Positions 1-13,037 are shown, counted from the first letter of the stretch. The stretch is DNA of 64,000 nucleotides from Tetrapyrgos nigripes (GCA_013368315.1 JAACJM010000039.1:434001-498000); one strand, 5' to 3'. Notes: generated by a model not told the origin, from the letters alone. Numbers and translations: made by a program.

Positions 1-1415
1 TGAGTGTCACCCAAGCGAGGGCGAGGGCTGGGGTGGTGGTGTTGAGGCCTGCATTCATATGATCAGGCAGTGTCAGAAATTCTGAAGGGGAAAGGAAAGT
101 TAGATCACACTCGCTTTCTGCAAGCTTCCCTATTTCCTTGACTTTTCTGATCATTTCCTTCCCCTTTTCTTCCCCGAGACTTCTTACAATCTGCCCAAAA
201 TGCCCTTCGGGGTCTTTAGCGGCCTCGATGGCGAAACGAGAATCGGAAGGCACAGTTGCGGAGTTGTACTGTTTGTAATCGGAGTAAATGAGCAAAAATT
301 AGGCAAGACACAACGCGACACAACGCACTTTCCCACTCAACAAGCCAAAGTATAAGGAAGAAAATATCGTTGTACCGTAATTGTACTTTATTCTTTCTCG
401 GGACGATCACGGTGGAACATGCTACAAAGCAATTTCAGAGGCTGCATAGTAAATGGGAATAGGACGCACTTGTGTTGACACTGGTCGGCAACTGGAGGAA
501 TTAGGTTAAGAGCTGTTGCTACGTCTATTTGGGTGGTGAATAAAAAACAAGAGGAAAGAGGGGATAGCTTGAATACGCACGATGCGCCTCCTCAATCTGC
601 TCAGCAGACCACTCGGATGTTGCCCAATAAAAGGCCTGAGAAGGTTAGCAGGTCTGATTAGGGAAGGGGAAGAACAGTGAATTCACCCATCCCTGTTCAA
701 TAACGTAGTTGAAAGCCCGGACAATTTCCACCATTGGAACTGTTGTTAATGTTATCAATACACAGTCAAGTAATCAGTGAGGCCAGCGTACCATTGACAT
801 CACATCTGTGAGCGAAAAGGACATCCACATAATCCGTCTGGAGACGTGCGAGAGATTCAAGGGTCCCTTCAATTATGCTGGTTCGACAAAGCCCAAAGTG
901 AGTATAGCCCGAATGGCTCATGTCAATAATTCGGGGCCCACTGTTTTCGACTTAGGCCTCCATTGTTCTGTTCTTTCCTCCCTACACCCCAAAAAAGTTT
1001 TGAAGTTATGATGAGATCGCTGCGTCGGTAACCTAGTTCTTTGATGGCGCGACCCCTGCGCAAGTAGAAGTTAAGTTCGCAGAAACTCTGATACTTGGTC
1101 GAATACGCACATCTCCTCTTCAGATTTTCCATTGGAATAAATTTCTGCAGTATCAAACATGTTGATTCCATGCTCAAAGGCTGTCTTGATGATGTCTTTG
1201 ACTGGGTCACCAGTGACGGTACCACCGAGAGTAAGCCCTGTAATCGTACATGAGTGTGCCAAAGTTTCTACAGGAAACGAAATGTTCTCACATCCCCCTA
1301 GAGAAAACAAAGGAACCCTCAAACCACTAGAACCCAAGCGACGAAATGGCATGTCCTTGGGATCATATTCAACTTTGACATCCGAGTCTTTCTGGACGGT
1401 GAATTTGCTAGGCAT
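1..1415 (-). CDS. Kv-beta-like aldo-keto reductase (3' end outside the window)
   Basis: Encodes an NADPH-dependent aldo-keto reductase of the voltage-gated potassium channel beta-subunit type, a soluble TIM-barrel enzyme. The start ATG at 1415 opens a short leader followed by RRLGSSGLRVPLFSLGG. Conserved family segments follow on separate exons: the cofactor/active-site stretch HGINMFDTAEIY, then SDLIITSKLFWG, ESLARLQTDYVDVLFAHR, VEIVRAFNYVIEQGW, AFYWATSEWSAEQI, QCQHNMFHRDRPEK, and a final exon reaching PALALAWVTL at position 1. Exon 1 is 1292-1415, exon 2 1111-1237 and exon 3 942-1055, and exon 4 begins at 877. All junctions are GT-AG and keep the frame, for example a split Trp codon between exons 1 and 2 and a split His codon between exons 3 and 4. 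At least seven exons are present and no lesion was seen. The last part of the barrel lies beyond the left edge. Its substrate is unknown. Confidence 0.93.
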
Positions 1416-3882
1416 TGGGGGACAATGTGATTGAAGTTGTCAATGTACAGGTAGATATCACCTCGCGGTTGATTCTCGGGCAGCTTTCTTCAGTATTTGA
1501 GAAGAACGGACCAGTTAGTCAGTCATGAGATGACACCGCGCCGGAAAAGGGTTTCGCATAAGTGCGGGTACTCTCCGTGGTCCCAACAAGGAACAGCGGG
1601 TACTCGAGATGGTAGATCGAAGGTACTTATGCATTGCATCCGGTGAATTAGGGATTCGGACAACGATCGAATACCATACGTCGCCCTACGCAGCTGGTTC
1701 AGAACTTGTTCAGAACCGGTTCAAATGTTTGCAAGACCAACCGAGGTCCCGCTATCTGTAAGGTTGAGATCCTTACACGGTAGAGTCTCACGGCGAAAGA
1801 ACAGGGATGGGTCTGCTATTCGTGGAGAACTAAAGGAAGCCTCTACACTGTACTCTAGGGTTTAAATACTGCGGCTATGGAGCCTTCGGGAAATAGCGAC
1901 TGTCCGGAAAAGACCAAATCCGTTACACTATCCTTTACACTCCATCCTCAAAGCACGAACGGCCAAACTTTGTCATCTCCGCATTCTGGTAATTCTTATG
2001 CATAGGACTGTGCGTCAAAGCATCAGCAGCCAACTTCGTGTCCTAGTAGAGTCCATGGGTGAAGCGAGATAATCGGTCCTGCCGTTTGGAGGAAACCCGG
2101 AAATTGTGGATTGAGAGTCAGACGTTAAAGGTGCGTGATTGTTCCTCGTTCTAACGTTACCTTTTTCCCCTTCCGGCGGTATCTAACATTGTAATCAGAC
2201 GAGCTGTATCACCAGCGAAACCGTCCAACTTTCTGACATCTTCAAAGCACGACACGCAATGACATACCAGCGTCTAGAAGACCCCTTTCGTAGGCGCTGT
2301 AGAAAGCATCAGCGGTTCGCAAATCTAGCTCCCACTGAGCCGTCTGCCTGCCTCTTCTAGATCAAATTTTCAGAGCACTCGAACTGGATTCTCGCAAAAC
2401 GCTGCGTTAGAGCCAATCGCCGATGTTTGGAAAGAGGAGAAAGCTTTTCTGGAGGTGCACAAGGGTGCTTTCCTTTCCCTTCTCGTCTTGCAGGTATCGT
2501 TTATGCCCCAAGTCCACTTGTACATCAACGTCCTATATCACATTCATCTCTAGACGCAATATTACGTCGATTTAAACCAAATTTAAACGGTCCTAGTATC
2601 CTGAAGCTATGGAAATTGGCGATGATGCCTGCGTTGTCGTTTACCACTAGATCTGCGATGCCCGAACAAATTGACGCCATTTTCAAGGTGAAACGACGTG
2701 GAGGACTGCACAAGACCAAACCGAATTCAACATAAAGCGATCATTACCTCCCTTGAAGTCTATCTCTCATCAGGGAGACGGTTGGTGGTTGTGAAGTCGG
2801 CTCGTTCGGCAGAAACATCGGTCGGCGAAACGGATACGGGGGAAATAGTCAACGAGCGTAAATGGTGGGTAACAGTGAATGAGTCGCTGGTGCGCACTGC
2901 GTACTTGTGCTCTTGGTTTTTATATCTCGTATTGATTTTGGATTTTTTCTACTACCAAGATACCGTCGAGGGAGCTACTAGTATGTATGGTCCTCGCAAG
3001 ATTGAACTGTGTCCCCTTCAATTTGTCTTTTGATAATGGATGTGGTCAGAGTCGGTTGACCAACACTTCCTCCTCCAAGAACCTCATCAAGAACCTCACC
3101 CACGTTTCATTCAACCCACGCGCAATGTCGACGGCACCTATTCACTCGGTTTTTGAAAACTGCCAGCGTCATCGAGTTCAGCATCACGGGGCTTCAGTCA
3201 CCACTGATCTGCCATTTTTGTTAACTTCAACGAGCTCCGTCGTCAATGGTTACGTTTTGTTGAACAATCCCGTGTTGATTTTATTGGAGAAGGTGTCGCT
3301 GGTGGTAGGTGACATTGTCTTCTTCATAACGTCACTGTTCGTTGACGATGTCAATTTTGCTGGATAAACGCCTTTACTCATTTCGCCCATCAAAACGGCG
3401 CTCACCCTTCTTGAACCTCAAGACGCGCTGGCAGACTCGTCTGTTACCCGCAGCTGACTGGACTGTCCAGCAATCTCGGTTGATCAATTCTTGGCAAGAA
3501 GTTTGTCTGGCTGCCGAGCATTAGCTTCAACCATAACAAGAAACCAAGATAAGTCCGTAGGTTGGGTTGTAGACTTGGAGTCTGTAATTATAATAGATTG
3601 TTGGGTGTTTCGACCTCAGAGATAAGTTTGAACGAGTCACCATGAGCGGGATCGAGTCATCATGAACCCGACGTTGACCCAACTCTGTGCGCCCGATGAC
3701 GTAGAGTCAACGTCTTTGAGTCTACTTCATAGCCTCGCAACCCACACCCAGATTGAAATAATAGCCGCCGTGTCGGTCGGTCCCGTCGGGATGCGCTCCT
3801 TCCATATGTGGTACAGAAATGACTCAAGCCTGAGAGTTTTTAAATCAACACCCCTGTCCGATCACTCTCAACTCAAACCACC
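1416..3882. other. Intergenic region between divergent genes
   Basis: The aldo-keto reductase and PARP genes are transcribed away from each other, so this 2.5-kb stretch holds both promoters and possibly more. Only short open frames occur, and none carries a motif I recognise. The longest, 2987-3367 on the plus strand, is 126 codons of low-information sequence. A TTTTTAAAT stretch lies about 45 bp before the PARP start and may serve as a TATA-like element. I see no tRNA and no clear repeat. Confidence 0.5.
2525..2680 (-). CDS. Possible small hypothetical protein
   Basis: A 51-codon open frame starts at an ATG in good context (tgaaaATGGC) with MASICSGIADLVVNDNAG. The composition looks protein-like and GC-rich in codon third positions. 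It lies inside the divergent promoter region. It could be the first exon of a spliced gene, but I could not find a convincing downstream exon, and it could equally be chance. No domain is recognised. Confidence 0.2.
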   Translation of the reverse strand: MASICSGIADLVVNDNAGIIANFHSFRILGPFKFGLNRRNIASRDECDIGR

Positions 3883-6825
3883 ATGCCTCCTCGCAAGAAA
3901 GCCTCTATCGACACCTCTGCTCCTACTGCTCCTACGCGTACCAGTTCTCGTACTGCCGCGAAAGCTGCCGCAGCTCCTTCAGCCGCGTCAGCAAAGGCTC
4001 CTGCTCAACCCAAAACCAAAGGCAAACGTGCGCGCTCTGGCTCCGACAACGAAGACGACGCGCCACCTCCCAAGCCCGTGAGCAAGAAGGCTAAGAAAAC
4101 AAAGGCCGCTGAGGACGACGACGAAGATGCCACCGGTAAAGACGACGACAAGAAGGATGACAAGAAGATTGTCACCGTACGTCCACCGGCCTCGTTTCGA
4201 ACGCGTTTTTTCGTGTCTTAACTGTCCCCTAGGTCTTAAAGAGAGGTGCTGCACCGGTTGATGCAGCTCTGGGAAAATTGGTGAGCTCTTGCCTTGCATA
4301 TGTTCTCCTTGGTTTCTTACTAACACGTCACCTTTCAGACACTCACCAAGTCTATTCTAACGCTGAGGGCGTCTGGGATGCAATGCTCAATCAAACTAAT
4401 GTTGCCAACAACAACAATAAGTCTGTCCCATCTGCCATCTTTCATCTTCGTTGGGCTAATTGCCGCATCCAGGTTCTACGTGTTGCAGCTCCTCCACCCT
4501 ATCGGAAACGACTCTAATTGTGTGCTGTATACTCGCTGGGGTCGTGTCGGCGAAAATGGCCAATCCCAAGTCAAAGTACACCTCCTCCATCTTACTTGAA
4601 TCAGACATTTCTGACCTATCATACAAGGGACCCTGGCCACCAGCAGCAGCTATCAGCGAGTTTAAGAAGCTATTCAAAAACAAAGCTGGTGTAAATTGGG
4701 AGCAACGCGTCGGCATGGTTGCGAAGAGTGGTGAGTTTTCCGAACTCTTGTCCGTTGTACCTCGAGGTTTTGACGACTCGTCTACACAGGGAAATACATG
4801 TGGCTTGGTGGGTCCATCTTCAACTACGCACAATTACATCCTGATTGCCTTTTTCAGAGCGTTCTTTTGATGACGAGGAGGACGAAAAGACTCCCAGTGG
4901 TTCCGGCAAGCCGAAGAGCACCAAACACGACGAAATCATTCCCGACTCAGCTCTCGAACCCGCAGTTCAGGAATTTGCTCGCCTCATCTTCAACAGCAGG
5001 TATGTGGAGTTTTGTTGGAGCATGAATTCTGGTCCTGACCAGCAATTCGTAGCTACATCGACGCTACGCTGTCTTCTATGAACTACGATGCCAATAAGCT
5101 TCCTCTTGGTAGTTCTTAGCTTATTCTTGACTGACGAGCGTATACTTACCCTGATCCATAGGAAAACTCTCGAAGGCTACGATTCTAAAGGGGTTCGCTG
5201 CTCTCAAGGCATGTCCTCTGTAGTTTTCACCGAGCTTCCTCTAAAGAATATTTTCTAGTCCCTTTCCGAAGCTATCTCCGACTCCAACGGCGATGTCGTC
5301 AAAGAACATGGCAATTTGCAGAGGGCTTGTGAAGAGCTCAGCAATCAATACTACTCGTGAGTCGTTCGCTCGCTTTATTGTGGGAGAGACCTACTCACAG
5401 ATTTTTATAGGATCATTCCCCATGTGTCAGGACGTAACAGGCTTCCAATCATCTCTACCGAGCAGCATCTGAAGAAAGAACTTGAACTCGTCGACGCCCT
5501 TGGCGACATGGTATGTATCTTTCTTGACTTCGTTGAAAGCACCGCTACTGACCACTCTTCTGACAGGAAATCGCTTCTGAGCTCATCTCTGCTAGCTCGT
5601 TGGGCACGGATGAAAATGGCAACGCTTTGAACCCCCTCGACACGCAGTTTCGATCCCTCGCACTCAGCAAGATGGAGCCGGTCAATCACGGCTCGCAAGA
5701 GTTCAAAGTCTTGCAAGCTTATGCCCGAGATACTGTTGGTCAAACTCATGGTCACATCAATGCTAACGTCAAACAGATCTTCCGAGTTGAAAGGTATAAA
5801 GGTCTTTCCCATCTGTTCTCGAAATCTCACTTCTGAAATCTTTTCTGCAGGGGCCCCGAGACCGAAGCATTCACCAAAGCTGGCTTCAATAATCTCCCAG
5901 ATGGAGAGCGTCTTCTCCTTTGGCACGGATCCAGGTCCACCAATTTTGCAGGTGCGTGTATGCTCAATCAGTTGGATTTCGTTGTGCTCAAACGCTCTCG
6001 CATGCGGCATTAGGTATACTCAAACAAGGTCTACGTATTGCGCCTCCTGAAGGTAAGCATGTTCTTCGTCTCGTCTATTTTCTGCAGCTGAGATTTGAAC
6101 AGCTCCTGTCAATGGTTACATGTTTGGGAAGGGTGTATACTTTGCTGATGTGCGTACTACTTCTGCGTCTGTACTGGGCACTTATTAACAATTTCAATGT
6201 CCTCTAGATGATGTCGAAAGTGAGTTATATGGTACCAATGGAGCTACCTCCTCACTAATTACCTTCTAGTCTGCTGGATACTGCTACCCTAGGCAAATAG
6301 TTACCACCTTGACGTTCTTCTGGGATACTGACTTCTCGTTTTTCGCAGCATGAGCGGTGGTATCGGTATCTTGCTCCTCTGTGAAGTTGCGGCCAAACCA
6401 TTCTATGAACGTTATGATGCAGTGAGTGTCACATATTCCTTCACCTCAATTGATACTCAATCCTTCGGCAGGAATACAATGCAGATGAGAGCTGCAAAAG
6501 GAACGGTAAAAGGTTTGTTGCTATCACTTTCTGGCGGTTTTGCGCTTCTAAAACACTCTTTTCAGAGCGACCAAAGGCTTAGGTAGGACTCAACCTCCCA
6601 AATGGAAAGATGCCGGAAAGGCCCTCAGCAATGACGAGCTCATTGGTTGCCACATGCCTGATGGTGGAGGAGCAGACGTTGATCACCAAGGCTATCTTCA
6701 GTACAACGAAGTGAGTATCTACACTCTTCGAAGATTTCCGTCAGCTCAATAACCCTGTTCCTCAGTACATTGTATACGACGTCTCTCAAATTCGCGTCCG
6801 TTATCTCTTCATGGTTAAGATGTGA
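3883..6825 (+). CDS. Poly(ADP-ribose) polymerase with WGR domain
   Basis: A nuclear ADP-ribosyltransferase that uses NAD+ to modify chromatin and repair proteins. ATG at 3883 sits in a strong context (accaccATGCC). The first exon encodes a basic, Ala/Lys-rich and acidic tail resembling nuclear localisation signals (PVSKKAKKTK). A WGR domain follows, with LYTRWGRVGENGQ near 4530. The regulatory helical domain runs from about 4930 to 5620. The catalytic domain shows the H-Y-E triad: His in LLLWHGSRSTNFAG (about 5915-5950), Tyr in GKGVYFADMMSKSAGYC (about 6125-6270), and Glu in NEYIVYDVSQIRVRYLF near the C-terminus. The stop is TGA at 6823-6825. Roughly a dozen short GT-AG introns are needed, and all exons keep frame. 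No BRCT domain or zinc fingers are seen, so this is a compact WGR-catalytic form of about 640 residues. An AATAAA at 6914-6919 may direct polyadenylation. It is convergent with the next gene. Confidence 0.95.
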
Positions 6826-6953
6826 AAATCAGATATCATCTCTGTGCTTTGTTCTTCCACCAAAATGTCAATAGTAATCCGCTTTCAATTGTGTCGTATA
6901 TATATGTGTTCACAATAAACTCCACAACAATATGGTATTATCCAGCCAAAATA

Positions 6954-8787
6954 CTACCAATAGATGTGATCATGATATCCCTCGCATCTCCAAATCCCTT
7001 GTTCGACCACATTTCTAGCACTCATTATGCAACCCTCCAACAATGGTATTCCAGAATGAGCAAACGACCCACAAATCCATACTCCCACTGTATTCGCGTC
7101 ATCTACTCTTCCACCTCCCTGTAACTTCCCAAGCCTGCTCTTTCCTTGTCCAGCACATTGCCAAGACCGTTTAATCTCTATCTGTAAACCCTCCAGCGCC
7201 TGTTTTGCATCTAAAGTCAACACAGCTCTGTCCAACTTTGCCACACTCAATATCCTGCTTTGTCGAATTGGTACGATAGGATTCGTTGTCTGGAATACGG
7301 TGGGCAGATGACTGGGAAAGCATTTTGGCCGTTGTAGTATGTGTGAAGCCATCGTGTATGTCGACGGGAGATAAACAGAGTCAGCATCAACAGCATCTTG
7401 TTTCGGTTCGGGAAGAACCTCAGCCGCCGAAATAAGATTGAGGTCTCGTCTATCCCGGAGACTGCCCGGTATTAGGGTATCATCCGTGTGGTTTATAACG
7501 ATGGTGGGAGCATAGGAGAAACGTTTCAGGCAATCTATTTGTCGTTCAATGTCCCGGCACCTATCAGTCTTTTTGAGAGGGAAAGATGAAGCAAGCGACT
7601 GAAGCAGTGGTATTGCACGGTTTGCCTGAGTAGCGAGGATTATATGGTGAAAATCAGAATGAGTCGTGATCCCGGACGACGAAGAGCATTCAATGAAAGC
7701 TAACGACGGGTTGTCTGGGTTGATTGAGATCTTTGATATCGTCGAGGACAGATGGATATGAGATATACGAGCCGTCAGTCTTGATACAACGTCTTGGACA
7801 CCGTTGGTTGCGACATAATGATGTGTTCCCAGTGTGAGCCAAATATAATCTAGGACGGGGCTGAGCTCGGGAGGTCATGAGAAATAACTCAAGGACATAC
7901 CGAGAAATTCCTCCATCGGGTGCTTCAAAATATCTTCTCGAGGGGCGGTACAGACAGCGAGAACAACGGTATCATGATGTGATCCGTAAAATCCTTCCAG
8001 ACAGCATCCAACCTCAGCAAACGGACCAAAAAACCTCTGGGGATCGTATCCTCTGCCCATGTCCGGAAAGTCATGGTCTGGATCCCAGCAGGCCGCACGT
8101 ATGGTACCGACAGGAATAGCAGCCGAATATAGCAGAACAGAATCTGCAGAGCCCAGAATGCAAATAAGAGGTGCGCCCAGGCCTTGCTCGTTCCACGCAA
8201 CAACAGCCCATTCTCTTTCTTCCACGCGTCCCGCATCGCAGTAGGCATGCTGACTCCTGCACGTCCCGAGTTCCCATTATAAATCATCGTTGTAGTCATT
8301 GACCTGCCGTGAGTCGACGCGTGTAGATTCGAAAACGAGTATGAAAAGTTGCTTGCTCGGAAACCGACTCCAAGAAATCTGTAGAGGGAAATGAGTTTCT
8401 TGTAATAGCCTAATAGCATGATTCAGCAAGATCCAGCTGTGAGCAGTTACAAAACTCACCTCCCTGAAAGGACCTCATCGGAACGTCCACTCTCCATTCC
8501 TCTTTATTTCCTGGGTTCGGCAGAGAAATTGATGAACAGTCCATGCCTATAGTAGATGCCTGTGAAGCAAAGAAGAATGAGAATGCGACTCGAAGCTACC
8601 TGAGTAAGACGCGCCTTCTCGAAAAGATGAACGTCGAACAACACATTTTCATTTGAAGAGTTCGACAATAAGTACGCAGCGGTTAGGCCAGCAAGACCTG
8701 TGACGAGACTTCATGGTAAGATACCAACGTGAACATTCCAAACTACTCACCGCTACCTATGACAGCAACTCTGACTGTGCGAGGCAT
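6954..8787 (-). CDS. FAD/NAD(P)-binding oxidoreductase (amine-oxidase-like)
   Basis: A flavoprotein of the NAD(P)-binding Rossmann/amine-oxidase type (related to bacterial COG2907 proteins). Start at 8787 with MPRTVRVAVIGSG, continued after a short intron (gtgagtag...acag) as GLAGLTAAYLLSNSS, which is the dinucleotide-binding GxGxxG motif. The expected acidic residue follows in VHLFEKARLTQ. Middle exons include a hydrophobic stretch near 8090-8180 (LLFAFWALQILFCYIRLLFL) that may be a membrane-associating helix. A substrate-domain segment DFHHIILATQANRAIPLL lies near 7650. The C-terminal FAD motif GVWICGSFAHSGIPLLEG is near 7030-7080. The stop is at 6954-6956. About six exons are needed, and I saw no lesion. 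The substrate is unknown; bacterial relatives sit beside cyclopropane-fatty-acid synthases, but no such neighbour is visible here. Confidence 0.88.
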
Positions 8788-9792
8788 TGGACCAATTGAG
8801 GAATGAGCGCTTGAGCAGCCAAATCGTCTGATGGACGGGACAAAAATGACGTGCATATATATCAATAAACCGGCAATGTGAGAGAAGTAGCGACTGCCGA
8901 GACAAAAGTACCTGGATCGTCCCCAGCCGACATCCAAACTCATCTCTATCAGTCAGCACCGCCGATGTTGCCCTCAGAGTGTCGGGCACATGGTCAGTGA
9001 TCTACCATCTTCATCGAGTGGTTCTAATTCAAGCGTCATATTCTTTTCATTTGCTCAACTGCTGGCACCTAATCTGGCCATTTGATCGGTTACGTATAGG
9101 GCTTTGATGCCCCGATCAAACGGCTGTACATAAGGCGTTTAGCGCATTTCCGCGCAGTTTGACGAAGTTCGATGGGTCCTCCCGCCCTTAAGTCTTTACA
9201 GAGTATTTTTGAGTAGTGTCCTGGTATTGGGCTGGCTGTAATCTGTAGAACGAATGATCAGCATAGTCTTACTTAGTATAAGTTGCCTACCTCTTTTACT
9301 TCCGCTGTAGATAGTGCAAGCTGTCGGCCCGAATTAAGCAGTCACGGTTATCTCCGAAGATCGGAACGGCGGTAATATTTCTTGTCGCGCCTTGCTGGTG
9401 TGCCGCCCGTCTTTGTGCCAGCTCTAACAGCAACTTATTGTAGTCGTATGCAGTGCAAGTTTGAGAGATCATATGCTTTGAGAGGGTCACATAGTGCCAC
9501 GAATTTGATATTTTTTTGCAGGAGAAAATGTGAACGGCAATATGAACGGGCCTCATGTTAGCGGAATGCACCGAGCAATACTGCACATAGCCTTGTTGAG
9601 GTCCTAAGGGAGTGGGAAATCAGCGGGATAATTATTGAGGGGGGATGGGGCTCTTGGCGGGGGCGGGAGACAAAGGGTTATGGTTTGCATCCCCACTTAC
9701 ATTCTTTTGCATGTGTTCAGGTAAGTTTTACTAGTTTCAATAACACTTTATTTGTATATATTAACTACTTCAATAAGACAGAAGGTGGACAC
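8788..9792. other. Intergenic region upstream of the oxidoreductase
   Basis: This stretch contains the promoter of the minus-strand oxidoreductase and the boundary between the gene-rich part and the repeat-rich part. Short open frames on the minus strand (8743-8989, 9296-9586) show no motif and are probably chance. From about 9600 the sequence becomes purine-rich and simple (ggggggatggggctcttggcg-like), then AT-rich up to the LTR at 9793. No RNA gene was recognised. Confidence 0.5.
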
Positions 9793-10067
9793 TGTTAGAA
9801 TTGAGTCTAGATAGGAATATGAGAATAACGAGATGAAATGTAAATCTAGGTATATGAGTAAAAGTGAAGTGAAGTATGAAAGATATAAGTTAATGGCTCA
9901 CCTCTGTCTCTCGTAGTAGTGAAGACAGAGGTTCTCTAGAGTAAACTAAAGGTATATAAACTGTTCTACACATGTCCATAAAGCAAGAAACGAGACAAAG
10001 AAAAAGATAACTGTAAGTAACTGGACACATCAACCCCTATTCACAGTGCATTTGTCATATTCCAATA
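9793..10067 (-). repeat. Copia long terminal repeat (3' LTR)
   Basis: About 275 bp with ends TGTTAGAATT on the plus strand and TATTGGAATA on the other side; reading the element strand, the start was probably TGTTGG and the end is CTAACA, giving short inverted ends. The polypurine tract GTGAGGAGGAG abuts it on the element side (about 10068-10080), which fixes it as the 3' LTR of the minus-strand copia element. The matching 5' LTR is not present in the window. Confidence 0.65.
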
Positions 10068-10121
10068 CTCCTCCTCACTGTGAATATCAACTCTCCTCCT
10101 CACATGGAATCCTTCTCCTCC

Positions 10122-12502
10122 TTAAGTAAGACCCAGTAAACCTTGTAAGCGAAGGAAATCCACTCTGGAATGAGACAATTTTGTGAAGATATCAGCGAGG
10201 TTTTCGGTAGAGGGAATATATTTGAGGGTTAGGTCATTCGACTTGATGCGTTCACAAAGGAAATGGTAGTTGGTATCAACATATTTGACTTGATAATGAA
10301 GTGAAGGGTCCTCAGATAGGTTTATTGCTGATGTATTATCACAAGATATGATCATTGAATGATCCTGTTCAAAATGTATACCTCATAACTTGAATAACAC
10401 TTGAAGCCATATAGCCTCCTTGCTGCTTCGAATCCCGCCATGTATTCTGCTTCACATGATGATGCAGTGACTGTCTTCTGTTTCTGTGCAGCCCAAGATA
10501 CAACACCTGATCCCAGGGTAAAGCAATATCCCCCAATACTACATCTTGTATTCAGGCAATTCACCCAATCTGAGTCTGTATAACCTTTTTACTGCCAATT
10601 ACCAATTTCAGTTCACATGTCCCCTTCAGGTAACAAACAAGGCAGATTGCAGCATTCCAGTGTGTGTATGAATAATTAGTGAGGTATTGAGACAACTGTT
10701 GGATGGTATACCAGATATCTGGTAGATCAGGCATCCAACCAGGGATCCGTATGGGAGTTATTCGAGATCTGACTGCTGGTCGATTGCCAGCTTATTGATG
10801 TTTGGTTTTTGTAGTTTCAGACCTGGGTCCATGGGCGTCTTGGGGATGGAAGTGTTGGTAGTATATTGACTGAATTGTTGGATAATATGGTCAATGAGGG
10901 CAGTTTGGGATAGGGAAAAAGTGTGGTCTGTACAATTTTGTTGAACTGCAATACCAATACAGTATTTTGGTTTGCCAAGCTCAGAAATCACCCATTTTGT
11001 TTTGATCTGATTCTTGAATCATTTGGCTTCCACCTTTGAATCTGAAACAATAAGGAAATTGTCAACATGAATTGCAGTGATGATTATTCCAGTGGATGTC
11101 TTTTGGTAGTAAATGCATGGTTTGCATCCAAGTGCAGTAAAACCCCACTCGATCATTGCAGCATGAAGTGTCTTGTTCCAGATGTGTCCACTTTGCTTCA
11201 TCCCATATAGACTTTTCTTTAATCTCCATACATATCCCTCTTGACCAGATTCTAGGAAACCAGGAGGTATTTCCATATATTGTACCTCATTCTCTGGTAA
11301 TACTCCATGGAGAAAATCTGTCTTCACATCAATTTGTTCCACACTTCAACCCAAGTTCCCAGCTATATCCAGTAGTATGCACCAGGATTCCATGTGTGCT
11401 GTCAGTGAGGTAGTCTTGGTGAAATCCCTTCCAAAAATCTGTTCATACCCTTTGAATACTAGTTGAACCTTCCAACATATGGGTTTACCATTCTCGTCGT
11501 GTTTGATAGTGAAAACCATCTGGCCTTTGTAGATCTTCTTCTCTGTGGATATGTCAGATCTTGGTATGGCATCATAAACTTCATGGTGCTTCAGTGAGTT
11601 TGACTCCTCCTGTTGAGCTTGTTCCCATTTGGCTGAGTCACCAGATGCTTGGGCCTCTTTCCACGTATGCAGTTCATCATCTGTTTGAAAATTCTGGACT
11701 TCATTGCATATTGCCTCATAAATCTCATGTACAAGGTGAGTTTCCTCTGGTCTGATCTCTGTCTTCACCGCTTCCATGATCAGCACTTGCAATTCATCGA
11801 GAGCAGGGGCATCCATCTGTTCCTGATTAACTGGACAGCAATGGTTCATTTATGTTCTTCCCTGGCTGCTTCAGTATGCTCAGCACTCTCTCAAACAGAA
11901 TCTACTGCTTTCTGATATGGCGTACAGTTGTCATAGTCTGGAGTACTCTTCTCAGTCAGATGTGCAGACCTTTGGGGTTTGGGTGGCTGTTGATTGATTG
12001 GCTATGCAGGCAGATCAACAGTGGGAAGTTGATCAAAAATTTGATCAGAATTGGATGTTTCAGAAGTCTGATTGGGAATTGGTAGAGAAACGACATCATC
12101 ATTTTCAACAATAGGAATAAATGAGGAAGAGGTAGCATGAGGTTCTGGAATGATAGGGGTAATGGATGGTGAGTCAGACATATTTTCAGTCTGGCCAATT
12201 GTAGAGGAAGTTTGGTGGCTTTCAATGAATTTAATGTGGTATGACAATATGATTTTGCCACTTTTCTGATGATAGCACCTGTATGCTTTTGAGTTGTGTT
12301 CATAACCAACAAGAATACATTCAATTGATCTCGGGAAGATTTTAGGATTGTTGTTCTGAATTAGTATGAAAGCTTGGCACCCAATCTCATGTAAGTGAGA
12401 TAGGTTAGGCTTTTTTCCATACCATAGTTCAGCTGGAGTTTTTCTGTTAAGTGATTTTGTCGTGGTTAGGGAGTGGAGGTATGAGGCCATAAGGTATGCC
12501 AT
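10122..12502 (-). pseudogene. Ty1/copia polyprotein remnant (integrase C-term, RT, RNase H)
   Basis: Broken copia pol reading from 12502 down to 10122. The integrase C-terminal part shows SLNRKTPAELWYGKKPNLSH, HEIGCQAFILI and ECILVGYEHNSKAYR. The reverse transcriptase part shows GKPICWKVQLVFKGYEQIFG, then EQIDVKTDFLHGVLPENE, MEIPPGF and LKKSLYGMKQSGHIWN. The catalytic YVDD is degraded to HVDNFL. The RNase H part shows RCSIGGYCFTLGSGVVSWA, SSCEAEYMAG, CDNTSAINLSEDP and IPSTENLADIFTK, ending at LLGLT. An in-frame TGA lies just before EQIDVKT (near 11345), with more stops and frame changes. Gag, protease and the integrase core are missing, so the element is 5'-truncated near 12504. It cannot move on its own. 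Confidence 0.88.
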
Positions 12503-12504
12503 GT

Positions 12505-13037
12505 CCAGGAGTCAATGTCGGTTATGCTCCAGGCTCTGTTTGGGATACTTATCCTTACCATCAACACGAGTATGAGGAGGTGAAATAGCAGCCAATTGAT
12601 CAGAAGACAAGTTTGCAGTTGAAATCATTGAAGTGCCCAGATATTTCAACACTCCCCACTGTCCCTACTTCCTCTCTACTCTGTGAACCTTGCATGAATC
12701 TCCCAAGCTCCCATGAATACAAAAGCTTTATGGAATGAGCTGCTGAAGCAAAGCCATACACACCATACCAATATTTGACTTTGGCCCAGTTGAGAGACAT
12801 ACTCTGTAAGAGTATGCTGAATACTAAAAGACTCAAATCTGAGGTAAGTATTACTTCTAAACTTGAAGCTCATTGGACTTTATAATCAATTTTTTACAGA
12901 TTCAATCTCTAAAGTGCAGAAAAATTGATGACAAAAAACATATACAGCTGTACTTGTCAAAGAATGATGTCTCCAGTCTTTGTCAGCTACTTGCTGCTGC
13001 TTTCTGAAGAGGTGCTTCTTCTAGGCAAATTTTATCC
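12505..13037. other. Non-coding stretch between copia remnant and transposase-like gene
   Basis: Follows the abrupt end of the copia homology. It contains no open frame with a recognisable motif; minus-strand frames at 12600-12873 look like chance. It probably includes the 5' flank, and possibly the first exon, of the plus-strand transposase-like remnant that starts at about 13040. Confidence 0.4.

Noticed and set aside
2987..3367. 126-codon plus-strand frame as a gene
   Set aside because: No motif, no clear start context and unremarkable composition; probably chance in the promoter region.
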